From positions 1-48,464 of the forward strand of contig CAYTIB010000015.1 of assembly GCA_964437725.1 (NCBI GenBank): a stretch of 48,464 nt of DNA. The letters are read 5' to 3'. The stretch is from CAYTIB01 sp964437725. GTDB taxonomy: Bacteria > UBA8248 > JACPRG01 > G963555815. This document shows, piece by piece, positions 1-7,541 of the stretch; the first letter of the stretch is position 1, and the number at the start of each line of letters is the position of its first letter. The notes beneath the pieces were generated by a model, which worked only from the letters and a program-made list of their open reading frames with translations, had not been told where the DNA came from and did no database searches. The position numbers and the translations under genes were made by a program.

Positions 1-2
1 TG

Positions 3-311
3 GCAACCTTTGTGGTGGCCGCTATACTTTTTGGGATTAGCCAGGGACTCTCTCTTCCGAACCTGGGTGCACTACTTGTTGACCGGGTGAAGGAGATGGA
101 GCGAGGAAGAGTTCTGGGTTTATTCACAGGATTTTTTCACCTAGGGATTTTCCTGAATACATCTTCGATGGGGGTTGTTGCTGCTAAGTTCGGATATGGC
201 ACGCTATATGGGCTATCTGCGGTTATAGCGGTGGCGGGAGTTGTCCTATTTGCAATATGCGACCCATCGAGCAGGAATCAACCATGTTCAGATGTGCTTG
301 ACGACCACTAG
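3..311 (+). CDS. MFS transporter, C-terminal fragment (gene enters from the left edge)
   Basis: The frame is open to the left edge and ends at TAG 309-311, so only about the last 102 residues are present. They are hydrophobic, with about three membrane helices separated by short charged loops. The loop 'DRVKEMERGRVLG' followed by a helix starting 'LFTGFFHLG' resembles the cytoplasmic loop and following helix in the C-terminal half of major facilitator superfamily permeases. Substrate cannot be judged. The next gene, a nucleotide-sugar epimerase, lies 83 bases downstream on the same strand, so co-transcription is possible. Family call is by general character only. Confidence 0.6.
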   Translation, partial: ATFVVAAILFGISQGLSLPNLGALLVDRVKEMERGRVLGLFTGFFHLGIFLNTSSMGVVAAKFGYGTLYGLSAVIAVAGVVLFAICDPSSRNQPCSDVLDDH

Positions 312-394
312 GGTTTAGACGGAGGATCAAATAGGGGTAAACGCTCTGGTTGCATCCAGATGGGATAAAGAAATTATTTGAGAAGGAAATTTCC

Positions 395-1315
395 GTGAAA
401 ATTTTGGTTGCAGGAGGCGCAGGGTTCATTGGTTCGCATGTTGTGGATTCTTATGTTTCTGATGGACATGAAACAGTAGTAGTCGACAGCCTAGCAAGTG
501 GAAATCGGGACAATCTGAATATGACGGCGACTTTTTGTGAGGTGGACCTTTGTGACCAAACTGCCTTAGAAGATGTTTTTGTAAGAGAGCAACCCGATTA
601 CGTAAATCACCACGCTGCTCAGGTGGACGTAAGGCGGGCTGTAGAAGATCCCTCTTACGATGCCCACCAAAATGTCATGGGCACGATTAATCTCCTTGAG
701 TGTTGTCGCAAGTATTCTGTTCAGAAGATTATCTATGTTTCAAGCGGCGGAGCTGTCTACGGAGAACCGATTTCATTCCCCGTAACTGAGAGTCACCCAA
801 TTTGTCCTCTGTCACCTTATGGTCTCTCAAAGTACATTGGCGAGCAATACGTGGAATTGTATAACCGGCTTCATGGTCTGGATTACACCATTCTTCGATA
901 TCCAAACGTTTATGGTCCACGTCAGGATCCCAAGGGAGAAGCAGGTGTTGTGGCTATTTTCACCCAACTTCTTCGGGCGCAAAAGCAGCCGACCATATTT
1001 GGTGATGGTACAAAGACTCGAGATTACTTGTTCGTTAAGGACATAGTTCGAGCTAACCAACTTGTTACAGGTGACGCCGGCGGCTGTGAAATATTTAATC
1101 TCGGGTGGAGTAAGGAGGTCACAGATCAACAGGTTTTCGAAGCAGTTCGTGATGCACTTGCTGCTAAGGTAGAGCCAATTTATAGTGGAAGACGCCCAGG
1201 CGAAATAGAGAGAATTTGTTTGGATGCCTCCAAGGTGGAAAGGGAACTAAGGTGGCGCCCGGAGGTGTTTTTTCTCGACGGTGTGAAAAGGACAGTGGAG
1301 TCAGGCGAGGGATAA
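395..1315 (+). CDS. NAD-dependent nucleotide-sugar epimerase/dehydratase (extended SDR, GalE-like)
   Basis: Predicted cytoplasmic extended short-chain dehydrogenase acting on a UDP- or other nucleotide-activated sugar (4-epimerase or dehydratase). The N-terminus carries the Rossmann motif GGAGFIGS (residues 7-14), an acidic residue after the second strand (D31), and the catalytic Y142-x3-K146 in 'PYGLSKYIGE', with Ser 116/117 upstream in 'YVSSGGAVYG'. 'LRYPNVYGPRQ' and 'DGTKTRDYLFVKDIV' are typical of UDP-glucose 4-epimerase-like proteins. Length, 306 aa, is usual. A longer frame opens at TTG 350, but GTG 395 is preferred because an AGAAGGA ribosome site lies 8 bases before it and the Rossmann strand starts immediately. 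The convergent DegT aminotransferase suggests a surface-polysaccharide sugar pathway. Exact substrate unknown. Confidence 0.88.
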   Translation: MKILVAGGAGFIGSHVVDSYVSDGHETVVVDSLASGNRDNLNMTATFCEVDLCDQTALEDVFVREQPDYVNHHAAQVDVRRAVEDPSYDAHQNVMGTINLLECCRKYSVQKIIYVSSGGAVYGEPISFPVTESHPICPLSPYGLSKYIGEQYVELYNRLHGLDYTILRYPNVYGPRQDPKGEAGVVAIFTQLLRAQKQPTIFGDGTKTRDYLFVKDIVRANQLVTGDAGGCEIFNLGWSKEVTDQQVFEAVRDALAAKVEPIYSGRRPGEIERICLDASKVERELRWRPEVFFLDGVKRTVESGEG

Positions 1316-1561
1316 AACAAACAAAGGTGACCTTGCGGGTATGGAAGGGTTGTAGGGTGTGCCATGTTGGAGTTCGGTCCGGGTGCCTAAGTAGTATTTT
1401 TGCTATAAAAATCTTGCCTAAATACGTTTCGGATTTTTGCTTATTTTTAATGAATCAATCTTGAAAAAGTAATCGCCAAAACTTTGCAGGTTTTCGACTA
1501 GTTCACCCGTTAAAGGTATCTTGTGATGGTTTCATCAGAGCTATTAACTTGCCTTAATGGT

Positions 1562-1584
1562 CCTCAGGCCAGAGGGATTTTTTT
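1562..1584 (+). terminator. Possible Rho-independent terminator between the convergent epimerase and DegT genes
   Basis: A short stem CCTC (1562-1565) / GAGG (1572-1575) is followed by a run of seven T (1578-1584) on the plus strand. The stem is short, so this is weak. It would end the epimerase transcript before it enters the opposing aminotransferase gene. The rest of 1316-1561 is AT-rich with no gene I can support. Confidence 0.3.
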
Positions 1585-1590
1585 GGAGGA

Positions 1591-2706
1591 CTAGAGGGTC
1601 AGCGTTTTGGCAATCGTTGTGGCAATAAATTGGACCTGCTCTTTTTTGAGATCGGGATACATTGGCAAGGACAGGACTTCTTTGGCTGCACGTTCGGAAA
1701 TTGGAAAGCTGCCCACCGTCACTCCCTCGTCTGCCAGGGCGGGTTGGAGGTGTAAAGGGGGATTGTAGTGTAGACCCGTTTCTATCCCTTCCTGCTTCAG
1801 GGCTTCACGGACTAAGTCGCGTTTGGGTGTACGAACCACGTAAAGATGATAAACGGAGTCCCTACCTTTTGGCTCCGATGGAAGAATGAGTGGTAATTCA
1901 TCTAGGGCCTCGCGATACCATTGGGCGACCTGTCTGCGCTCTTCGTTCCAGTTTGGAAGATGTGCTAGTTTGATTTTAAGAATCGCCGATTGGAGGGCAT
2001 CCAATCGGTCGTTGCTACCAATTTCAGAATGCAGATACTTATCTGTGCGGCCATGGTTGCTGGTCTTTCGTATTCGAAGTGCTATTTGTTCGTCGTTGGT
2101 AACAATGGCCCCTGCGTCCCCCGCGGCACCTAGATTTTTGCTGGGGAAAAAACTGAAACACCCGACATCCCCGAGCGATCCGACTTTTTTCCCGTGGACC
2201 TCAGCTCCGTGGGCCTGGGCTGCGTCCTCTATTAATTTTATTTTTTGTTTGTTAGCTGTCTCCCGAAGAGAATCCATGTCTGCGGGAAGACCGAATAAAT
2301 GAACTGCAAGAATAACTTTGGTGTCCTCTCTCAGTGCTTTTCTTGTTTGATCTGGGTCCAGGCATAGGGTTTCGGTGTCAATGTCGACGAAGACAGGCTT
2401 AGCACCTACAGTGCGAACAGCTGCGGCCGTGGCAATAAAGGTGAAAGCAGGAAGAAGGACGGAATCCCCCGGACCAACATCCAGCGCTCGTAGAGTGTGG
2501 ATGAGGGCAGCAGTTCCGGAGGAGACTCCTGTACAGTAGGGCACCTCGCAAAAAGCGGCAAAGCTGTCTTCAAACTCCTTTACTGTTGGTCCTCCGATGT
2601 AAAGGCCCGAGCGGAGCAGAGAGAGTACGGTTTCGTCAATTTCCTCGCGTATGTGTTCGTATTGTCCACGTACGTCACAAAGCGGAATAGTTTTCCTTGT
2701 GTTCAC
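1591..2706 (-). CDS. DegT/DnrJ/EryC1/StrS-family PLP aminotransferase
   Basis: PLP-dependent aminotransferase that would add an amino group to a keto-sugar nucleotide, as in amino-sugar synthesis for O-antigen, glycans or secondary metabolites. Visible family marks are 'GVSSGTAAL' (cofactor phosphate site, about residue 61), the PLP-ring aspartate in 'EDAAQAHGA' (about D162), and the Schiff-base lysine in 'FFPSKNLGAAGDAG' (about K191), then the C-terminal small domain with 'HLYVVRT' and 'LHYNPPLHL'. Length about 371 aa is normal. GTG 2706 is chosen, with TTG 2709 just upstream; GGGAG lies at a suitable distance from both. Stop is TAG. It faces the epimerase, and the two could act on the same sugar, although that is inferred from proximity. 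Confidence 0.9.
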   Translation of the reverse strand: MNTRKTIPLCDVRGQYEHIREEIDETVLSLLRSGLYIGGPTVKEFEDSFAAFCEVPYCTGVSSGTAALIHTLRALDVGPGDSVLLPAFTFIATAAAVRTVGAKPVFVDIDTETLCLDPDQTRKALREDTKVILAVHLFGLPADMDSLRETANKQKIKLIEDAAQAHGAEVHGKKVGSLGDVGCFSFFPSKNLGAAGDAGAIVTNDEQIALRIRKTSNHGRTDKYLHSEIGSNDRLDALQSAILKIKLAHLPNWNEERRQVAQWYREALDELPLILPSEPKGRDSVYHLYVVRTPKRDLVREALKQEGIETGLHYNPPLHLQPALADEGVTVGSFPISERAAKEVLSLPMYPDLKKEQVQFIATTIAKTLTL

Positions 2707-2796
2707 CAAAAATGCTCCCAGAGAAGATAGTTGGGTTGTGGTTTATTCCCTTATTCTATTTTCAGGTCCGTCGTAATCGGACCCCAGTGTAATTTA

Positions 2797-3555
2797 TCAA
2801 AAAAACAAGAGTTTAATCGATCCAGAAATGGCAATGATTAAGATAACAAAATTGAATATTCGGTTAGAAACAGCCTTGTGTGCCTGGTGTCCCAGATAAG
2901 CCCCTATTGCCAGGATTGGCAGAGTGTATAGCGCACCCAAGATGATCTGTGCGTTTGTGAGACCAGCATAGTAATAGGTTCCCAGCTTAAATAGATTTGT
3001 GATCCCGAAAAGTCCAAAGCCGGTTGCTACTACAGCCTCTTTTTTTAGGCCACTGGAGACGAAATAAGGCGTTGTGATGATTCCTCCGGAATGGGCTGCA
3101 GTCGTACTGAATCCAGCTAAAACGCCGACCAGGTACCCTACGCTCCGGGAGGGGGGTACGTATGCAAACTCAGCTTGTCGTATTTGCCTGACAATATGAT
3201 AGAGAGAGTATAAAAGAGCAAATCCACCAATCAGGTTCCGGATTCCCGAATCCGATAAATAGGCCAAAAGCGCAGTCCCTCCGATGGTTCCAATCGCCAT
3301 ACTAGGAAGAATTGCCAAGACAAATTTCCCGTCCCATTTTTTCCAAAAGAAGTAGATAACACAGAGATCTCCCAGGACCATAAGAGGAGCAATGATTCCC
3401 ATCGTCAATCGGGCCGAGATCAAGATGGTGACTACGGGGGCGGTGACCATACCTATCCCGCCTCCAAAGCTTGTTTTGAAAAACCCAGTCATAAAGCTTG
3501 CAAGCACAAACGCCCACAAGAGATCAGAGGTCAGGTCCATAGGAAATGAGGTCAT
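2797..3555 (-). CDS. TauE/SafE-family membrane exporter (second copy in the operon)
   Basis: Inner-membrane protein of about 252 aa with roughly eight hydrophobic helices in the two-repeat layout of the TauE/SafE (sulfite exporter) family. Typical half-repeat motifs are 'FFKTSFGGGIGMV' near the N-terminus and 'TTAAHSGGIITTPYFVSSG' in the second half. It is clearly paralogous to the gene just upstream (same 'KTSFG', 'AHSGG' and 'GAYLGH/GGFIGR' positions). Only 16 bases separate it from that gene, so the two share an operon with the M20 peptidase. Family members are linked to export of sulfite, sulfoacetate or other organosulfur anions, but many have no known substrate. The duplicated pair may form a heteromer (inference). 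Confidence 0.82.
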   Translation of the reverse strand: MTSFPMDLTSDLLWAFVLASFMTGFFKTSFGGGIGMVTAPVVTILISARLTMGIIAPLMVLGDLCVIYFFWKKWDGKFVLAILPSMAIGTIGGTALLAYLSDSGIRNLIGGFALLYSLYHIVRQIRQAEFAYVPPSRSVGYLVGVLAGFSTTAAHSGGIITTPYFVSSGLKKEAVVATGFGLFGITNLFKLGTYYYAGLTNAQIILGALYTLPILAIGAYLGHQAHKAVSNRIFNFVILIIAISGSIKLLFF

Positions 3556-3571
3556 ATCCCTTTCGGAAAGT

Positions 3572-4312
3572 CTAGAAAAATAATTTAATGGCCCCCGCCA
3601 GGGCCAGTGCTAATGCAAATCGATTGAATGTCTCACGGGAAACTGTCCGGTTTACCCATCGGCCGATAAATCCACCGAGAACTGCCACAGGAAGAACAAC
3701 AAGTGTCCACTTAATGATATCCCAATCCACCATGCCGACGCCGATGTACGAGCCGAGCTTAATCCAGTTACAAACTGCAAAGAGGGCAAAGTTGGTAGCA
3801 ACAATTTCCTCTTTCGACAATCCGCTAGCCACGAAATAGGGGACGCTAATGACTCCCCCAGAATGAGCAGCAGAAGAGCTAAAACCTGCAAAAAATCCCA
3901 TAATGCTTCCAATACCTTTTTTGGGTGGAACGTATAGAAGATCTCTGCGGCGATACATGCTCAAGAGTTGATAACCGGCAAACAGTAGCACTAACACTCC
4001 AATGGCGATTCGTGCTTCATGGTTGGATAGTCGGCTCACGAGAAGTGTGCCGACGACTACACCGATGATCATGGTAGGGAGCATGACCCAGAAAAATTTG
4101 GCATCCCATTTCCGCCAGAGAAAATACACTACCGCCATATCCCCAACGATCATCATAGGAGCAAGAATACCTAGGACAAAACGGGGTGCTAGGTAGATGC
4201 TCAGGACCGGGGTTAAAACCAGTCCGACTCCCGTTCCGAAGCTTGTTTTCGAAAGCCCAACTGCAAAGGCTGAGATGAGGTAACCTGATAGCTCTGCCCA
4301 GGTGATACTCAT
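3572..4312 (-). CDS. TauE/SafE-family membrane exporter (first copy in the operon)
   Basis: About 246 aa, with eight predicted helices and the family repeats 'GLSKTSFGTGVGLVLTP' and 'SSAAHSGGVISVPYFVASG'. Close paralog of the downstream gene, consistent with tandem duplication. Its ATG shares four bases with the stop of the M20 dipeptidase (ATGA at 4309-4312), implying translational coupling. No strong ribosome site precedes it, which fits coupling. The transported anion is unknown. Coupling to a dipeptidase suggests disposal of a product released by peptide hydrolysis, possibly a sulfur-containing acid, but that is inference. Confidence 0.82.
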   Translation of the reverse strand: MSITWAELSGYLISAFAVGLSKTSFGTGVGLVLTPVLSIYLAPRFVLGILAPMMIVGDMAVVYFLWRKWDAKFFWVMLPTMIIGVVVGTLLVSRLSNHEARIAIGVLVLLFAGYQLLSMYRRRDLLYVPPKKGIGSIMGFFAGFSSSAAHSGGVISVPYFVASGLSKEEIVATNFALFAVCNWIKLGSYIGVGMVDWDIIKWTLVVLPVAVLGGFIGRWVNRTVSRETFNRFALALALAGAIKLFF

Positions 4313-5673
4313 ATTTGGGATAGCTCGTTCAGGAGGTGGCAGGATGTCCGGATCCCCTTGTAAATACAGTCTAGTGGCATCCGTTCGTTGGGGGAATGGG
4401 TTCGATCATCGGGTCCGCCGAGGGGAACCAGTAAACTGTCCAAACCGAGAACATCCTGTAGTGATCCCACGACAGGAATAGTTCCGCCCTCCCTAATTAG
4501 GACCGGATCCTGTCCGAATCCCTTTTTCAAAGCTATCTGGGCAGCCTGCACTCCTGACCCTTTGGCATCCACCAAGACAGCCCGGCTTCCCCAGTAGCGA
4601 AGAACATCCACCTGGACGGTTTTCGGCAGTCGTTCGCGGATTGTAGATTCGACAAGATCATTTATTTTCTCCGGATTTTGATGCGGAACCAGCCGCATAC
4701 TAACCTTGGCAGACGCTCTGGAAGGAATTATGGTTTTTGCACCTGGCCCCTGATAGCCACTGGAAATTCCACTGATGTCAAGGGTTGGCCGAGCCCACCG
4801 TCGTTCCAGGGTAGAGTAACCTTCTTCCCCCGCTAACATTGGCGCTCCGATCGTTTTTTTGAACATCTCTTCATCAAAGGGTAGGGCTGCAAACGCCTCG
4901 CGTTCCCAGTCCTCCAGTGGGGTGACATCGTCATAGAAACCAGGCACGTTTACTTTTCCATCAGGACCCTGTAGTGAGGCTAGGACACGTGTTAAGACGT
5001 TGGCTGGATTGTCAACGGATCCACCGTAGCCCCCTGAATGCAAATCTCGATCTGGCCCGATTAGCACGACTTCCAGATAAGAGAGACCCCGCAACCCATA
5101 CATGATAGCAGGCGTGTTCTCTGAAAACATCGAGGTATCCGACACCACTGCATACTTTGCTTTCAGTTGTTTCTCATTAGCTTTCATGAACTTCTCTAGA
5201 TTTGGGCTACCGATTTCCTCTTCCCCTTCGATCATGAATTTTACGTTGATTGGGAGTTGGCCCCTGGTCTGGTGATAAATTTCTACAGCTTTGAGGTGAC
5301 AAAAATTTTGTCCTTTGTTGTCATGGGCTCCTCTCGAGTAGACATAGCCGTCTCGAATGGTTGGCTCAAATGGGTCAGATTCCCATAATTCAAGAGGGTC
5401 GGGTGGCTGAACATCATAGTGTCCATAAATAAGAACTGTGGGGAGTGAAGGATTTTCGATTCGCTCACCATAAACGATTGGATGCCGAGCCGTTTCGTGG
5501 ATTTGTCCGGTGAATCCAGCCGCCTGCAATCTTTCCAACACATATTTTGCGCAGTGGCTGACTTCAGCGTTATGTTGTGGATCTGTGCTGACACTTTTAA
5601 TGCGTAGGTAGGTTTTTAATTCTTCGGTAAAGGTGTCCAGTTGTGAATCAATGGCGTTAAGGATATCTTGCAA
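4309..5673 (-). CDS. M20-family metallo-dipeptidase (CNDP/ArgE/DapE-like)
   Basis: Cytosolic two-zinc peptidase of the M20 family, dipeptidase branch. All metal and catalytic residues appear present: H85-x-D87 in 'YGHYDVQPPD', bridging D118 in 'SRGAHDNKGQ', the E151/E152 pair in 'EGEEEIGSPN', D179 in 'VVSDTSMF', and H426 in 'DDRTHSPNERM'. The lid (dimerisation) domain lies in between, containing 'LHSGGYGGSVDNP'. At 454 aa it matches CNDP-like dipeptidases. It starts at TTG 5673 with GGAGG upstream. It is first in a minus-strand operon with two TauE exporters, and its stop overlaps the first exporter's ATG. Substrate dipeptide unknown. Confidence 0.92.
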   Translation of the reverse strand: MQDILNAIDSQLDTFTEELKTYLRIKSVSTDPQHNAEVSHCAKYVLERLQAAGFTGQIHETARHPIVYGERIENPSLPTVLIYGHYDVQPPDPLELWESDPFEPTIRDGYVYSRGAHDNKGQNFCHLKAVEIYHQTRGQLPINVKFMIEGEEEIGSPNLEKFMKANEKQLKAKYAVVSDTSMFSENTPAIMYGLRGLSYLEVVLIGPDRDLHSGGYGGSVDNPANVLTRVLASLQGPDGKVNVPGFYDDVTPLEDWEREAFAALPFDEEMFKKTIGAPMLAGEEGYSTLERRWARPTLDISGISSGYQGPGAKTIIPSRASAKVSMRLVPHQNPEKINDLVESTIRERLPKTVQVDVLRYWGSRAVLVDAKGSGVQAAQIALKKGFGQDPVLIREGGTIPVVGSLQDVLGLDSLLVPLGGPDDRTHSPNERMPLDCIYKGIRTSCHLLNELSQI

Positions 5674-5827
5674 GTAATCTGGCCTCCGGGGTAGCGTCCA
5701 TTTTTTGATAGAAAACTAAGATTATAACGTGGATTGCTGAATGGGCGATATGGTTTTCAAATTAAATACCTATTACAGGTGAAAAATATCATGTTCTGAA
5801 GAGTTGCCACTTCTGAGGAGAAAGCTC

Positions 5828-6865
5828 GTGATTTCTGGGGATTCGGACCAAACTCAAATAAGATTCATCCAAGCTTTGAAAATCGGTCAAGTTGTCGATA
5901 ACTGTTTCTATCGAGTTTCAAAAAGGGAGGTTCGCGAGACTGCCACCGCCGGGAAAGACCCGTTCCTCAAACTAACGTTAGCAGATAAAACCGGTGCCAT
6001 TGAAGCCATAATGTGGCACAACCAAGATCGTGACCGTAATTGGGACACGATCGAAGTGGGCTGTATTGTGAAAGTGGAGGGTAAAGTCGAAACGTACAGA
6101 GACAACCCAAATCTCAAACTTAGTAGAATCCAACTTAAGGTGGAAGAAGATCAGTGCGATGATTCTTGGTTTGTGGAAGTATCGCCCTATGATACCGACG
6201 TTATGTGGAAAGAGCTTTTGCGCTATGCGGAAAGCCTTTCCGACCCCTATAAGGTTCTTACAATCAGCCTTCTAGAGGAACGGCGGGAGGATTTCATTCA
6301 ACATGCAGCTGCCAAAACTAACCATCATCCGTACCTTGGAGGGTTACTGGAGCACACGCTCAACGTCGTTAACCACTGCAATTACTTTTCTAAGTATTAT
6401 CTGGTTCATCGCGACCTCCTTCTTACTGGCGCAATCCTCCATGACATTGGAAAACTAGAGGAGCTCGACTCTAACCCGGAAAATGCATACACGACTCCAG
6501 GAAATCTCATCGGGCATATTGTATTGGGATGGGGGATCGTCCAGGCTAAGGCAAAGGAGTTGGGAACCAACGAGAAAATCCTGACACAACTTGGACACTT
6601 AATATTAAGCCATCAAGGAAAACCCGAGTGGTCTTCTCCCCAGGAACCCAAGACTCTGGAAGCTTTAGTCCTGCATTATGCAGATGACCTTGACGCAAAG
6701 ATGAACATTTTTTGCCGAGGGATAGAAAGGGATTCTGGCTCAGAAGACTTTACCGGAAAAATTTACCCACTGGAGCGGCGCCTTTTTAAGCTCATTTACG
6801 ATAGGTTGAAGGATAATCAAGAAGGAGGATCTGAGCAGCCGAGAAGCCCAACTCCTAAAGATTAA
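5828..6865 (+). CDS. OB-fold/HD-domain 3'-5' exoribonuclease, YhaM-like
   Basis: Predicted cytoplasmic nuclease resembling YhaM/CBF1. An N-terminal OB-fold for nucleic acid (about residues 8-100, 'FLKLTLADKTGAIEAIMW') is followed by an HD phosphohydrolase domain. Metal ligands include H176 in 'GGLLEHTLNV', H205-D206 in 'AILHDIGKLEEL', a histidine in 'GHIVLGW' and one in 'LILSHQG'. 345 aa is a usual length. TTG 5804 would give eight more residues, but GTG 5828 has AGGAG seven bases upstream and is preferred. The last ~15 residues are polar and look disordered. It is divergent from the M20 operon and convergent with the Rrf2 gene, so it probably stands alone. Confidence 0.85.
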   Translation: MISGDSDQTQIRFIQALKIGQVVDNCFYRVSKREVRETATAGKDPFLKLTLADKTGAIEAIMWHNQDRDRNWDTIEVGCIVKVEGKVETYRDNPNLKLSRIQLKVEEDQCDDSWFVEVSPYDTDVMWKELLRYAESLSDPYKVLTISLLEERREDFIQHAAAKTNHHPYLGGLLEHTLNVVNHCNYFSKYYLVHRDLLLTGAILHDIGKLEELDSNPENAYTTPGNLIGHIVLGWGIVQAKAKELGTNEKILTQLGHLILSHQGKPEWSSPQEPKTLEALVLHYADDLDAKMNIFCRGIERDSGSEDFTGKIYPLERRLFKLIYDRLKDNQEGGSEQPRSPTPKD

Positions 6866-6910
6866 GGGCCCAACTAGACTAGCTCAATCTGCCAGATTCT
6901 GTCTTGGGGA

Positions 6911-7363
6911 TCAGCTGGATAGTTCTTCAAGAAGACTTTCTTGTTCTGAGCGTTCAACCAGAGTTGCTAATTCTTCAATTGTTCTGTTGGAAAGGGCAAG
7001 ATCAATGGCATCTTGGATCTCTCGCCAAATGGGAATCTGATAGCAACAGTCCGCCCGTCCACAGGCTCCCTCGAAGGGGATACACTCATGGACCACGACA
7101 GGTCCGTCAACGATTTCTATTATCTCTTTGAAAGTGATTTTCCCCGGGTCACGTGCGATCCGATACCCGTCAGTTTCCCCGTACTCGACACGAACATAAC
7201 CATGATGAACCAAAGGACGTAGTAATGTTTCTAGGAAGGCGCCAGGTACTCGCTCACGCTCTGCAATCTCTGTTAGCGGCGCTAAACGATTCTCTTTCAA
7301 TGTCGCCAAATATCCAACGACCCGTAAAGCGAAATCTGCTTTACGGCTAATTTGCATTTGCAT
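6911..7363 (-). CDS. Rrf2/IscR-family transcriptional regulator, probable Fe-S sensor
   Basis: DNA-binding repressor or activator of the Rrf2 family: an N-terminal winged helix ('KADFALRVVGYLA...EIAERERVPGAFLETLL'), a dimerisation helix, and a cysteine loop for an iron-sulfur cluster. Cysteines are at residues 94, 101, 106 and 107 in 'ECIPFEGACGRADCCYQ', followed by 'IPIWREI', which lines up with the Trp-Arg after the cluster loop in IscR. Spacing (C-x6-C-x4-CC) differs slightly from C-x5-C-x5-C of E. coli IscR. ATG 7363 is chosen because GGTGAGGA precedes it. An IscR-type palindrome at 7407-7434 suggests autoregulation. No isc/suf genes lie nearby, so its regulon is elsewhere. Confidence 0.88.
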   Translation of the reverse strand: MQMQISRKADFALRVVGYLATLKENRLAPLTEIAERERVPGAFLETLLRPLVHHGYVRVEYGETDGYRIARDPGKITFKEIIEIVDGPVVVHECIPFEGACGRADCCYQIPIWREIQDAIDLALSNRTIEELATLVERSEQESLLEELSS

Positions 7364-7406
7364 CTCAGACTTCCTCACCTTTGGAATCAAAAGTCATTTC
7401 ATGGTG

Positions 7407-7434
7407 TTATGGAGACTAAATTAGTCGGATATAA
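7407..7434. promoter_or_regulatory. IscR-type-1-like palindromic operator upstream of the Rrf2 gene
   Basis: A perfect 6+1+6 inverted repeat, GACTAA-A-TTAGTC, sits at 7414-7426, with AT-rich flanks including GGATAT on the right. The core GACT-n5-AGTC and the outer TAT closely match the recognised IscR type-1 operator layout. It lies about 50 bases before the ATG of the Rrf2 gene on the minus strand, where a self-repressing site would be expected. The match is by eye. Confidence 0.6.
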
Positions 7435-7517
7435 GGTAAGCTGTTAGCTGCCCCTTGTCAAGCCGGCCTGAGTGGTTCCTAAAGTAAGGACAAGTCTTAC
7501 GCAATACACTAATCTTG

Positions 7518-7539
7518 AATGACATTACGTAATGTCATT
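7518..7539. repeat. Perfect 22-bp palindrome between the methyltransferase stop and the Rrf2 promoter
   Basis: The half-site AATGACATTAC (7518-7528) is followed directly by its exact reverse complement. It starts two bases beyond the stop of the MidA-like gene. There is no T-run immediately after it on the minus strand, so it is a poor terminator for that gene. It could be an operator for a dimeric regulator. Confidence 0.6.
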
Positions 7540-7541
7540 TA

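Noticed and set aside
1316..1590. Possible small RNA (4.5S or tRNA-like) after the epimerase
   Set aside because: A GGTCCGGGTG-like patch caught the eye, but no SRP-RNA hairpin or tRNA arms can be drawn.
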